NCBI GenBank assembly: GCA_012861695.1
Contig: JAAOOA010000087.1
Coordinates: forward strand, 434,001-498,000
Length of the DNA: 64,000 nt
Reading direction: 5' to 3'
DNA from: Trematomus loennbergii
Taxonomy: Eukaryota > Chordata > Actinopteri > Perciformes > Nototheniidae
The first letter of the stretch is position 1. Every line of letters starts with the position of its first letter. Made by a program: the position numbers and the translations under genes. Positions 63,735-64,000 of the stretch are shown in pieces. The notes beneath the pieces were generated by a model. It saw nothing but the letters and a program-made list of their open reading frames with translations. It was not told the origin of the DNA and searched no databases.

Positions 63735-64000
63735 CAGGGCTGTCCTGAATACCATTTTTCGGGCTGGATATTTGGTAGTAATCAGCAGCGAATATTCGAA
63801 TATTCGGCCCGCCGGGGGGGCGTAGTAATCAGCAGCGAACCGCTTCAACACGTGTATTTCGGTGTATTCACGGCATTCATTTTGTTATTCTACAGTATTG
63901 TTGTTTTATAGTTATTTGTTAATGCAACCCAATTTGTGTTCTTTGAAATTGAAAAGGATATCGCATTGTGTTTGTTACTTTCGTTGCAGTTGTATACGTC
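63735..64000. other. Start of another hAT-like repeat, cut by the window edge
   Basis: 'cagggctgtcctgaatacc' and 'gaatattcgaatattcgg' resemble the ends of a common fish hAT family. The other end is outside the window. Confidence 0.35.

Overview
This is vertebrate nuclear DNA, almost certainly from a teleost fish. It is intron-rich and low in gene density, carries many (CA)n tracts, and is packed with fish-type transposable elements (hAT, Harbinger-like and other MITEs, a tRNA-derived SINE, a Ty1/copia element, a THAP-bearing DNA transposon). The recognisable host genes are vertebrate families: TRIM25/TRIM21-like RING E3 ligases, astacin metalloproteases of the hatching-enzyme/nephrosin type, and the Hsp90 co-chaperone gene cdc37. 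I see no rRNA, no functional tRNA, no CRISPR array and no bacterial-type operon. The species cannot be named from the sequence alone.

Layout. (1) 1-20.5 kb holds two tandem copies of a TRIM-astacin unit. In each, a minus-strand TRIM gene (single coding exon plus a 5'UTR exon with an interferon-type GAS/ISRE motif just upstream) lies beside or inside plus-strand astacin exons. Copy 1 keeps astacin exons A, E and F. Copy 2 keeps exons C and D. A 37-bp minisatellite inside a MITE lies between them at 10.9-11.85 kb. (2) 20.5-26.4 kb is duplicated non-coding flank, hit by a 3-kb hAT-like element that itself carries a nested 2-kb element. (3) 26.4-38.8 kb is a large inverted duplication (arms 26399-29415 and 32838-38815) around a 3.4-kb spacer. 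It contains the 5' part of cdc37 on the minus strand: exon 1 in the right arm, exons 2 and 3 in the spacer. A mirror copy of the promoter and exon 1 in the left arm has lost its start codon. Exons 4 onward are missing. (4) 39-47.7 kb is a third TRIM-astacin unit (exons C and D) with its flank. (5) 48.7-58.4 kb is a fourth TRIM unit, split by a 5.5-kb copia LTR retrotransposon, which is itself split by a 1-kb hAT-like element. (6) 58.4-64 kb is stacked DNA transposons, including one with about 150-bp inverted repeats and a THAP zinc-finger fragment.

How it fits together. The TRIM family is an antiviral/innate-immune E3 ligase family, and the GAS/ISRE motif beside each 5'UTR exon agrees with interferon control. 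The pairing with astacin exons looks like accidental co-amplification, because the intronless TRIM coding exon lies antisense within the astacin locus. All four TRIM copies and most astacin exons carry small 1-3 base indels, whereas the three cdc37 exons are clean. The duplicates are therefore either decaying pseudogenes or were damaged by consensus errors in near-identical repeats. Paralogous empty sites date several transposon insertions as later than the duplications.
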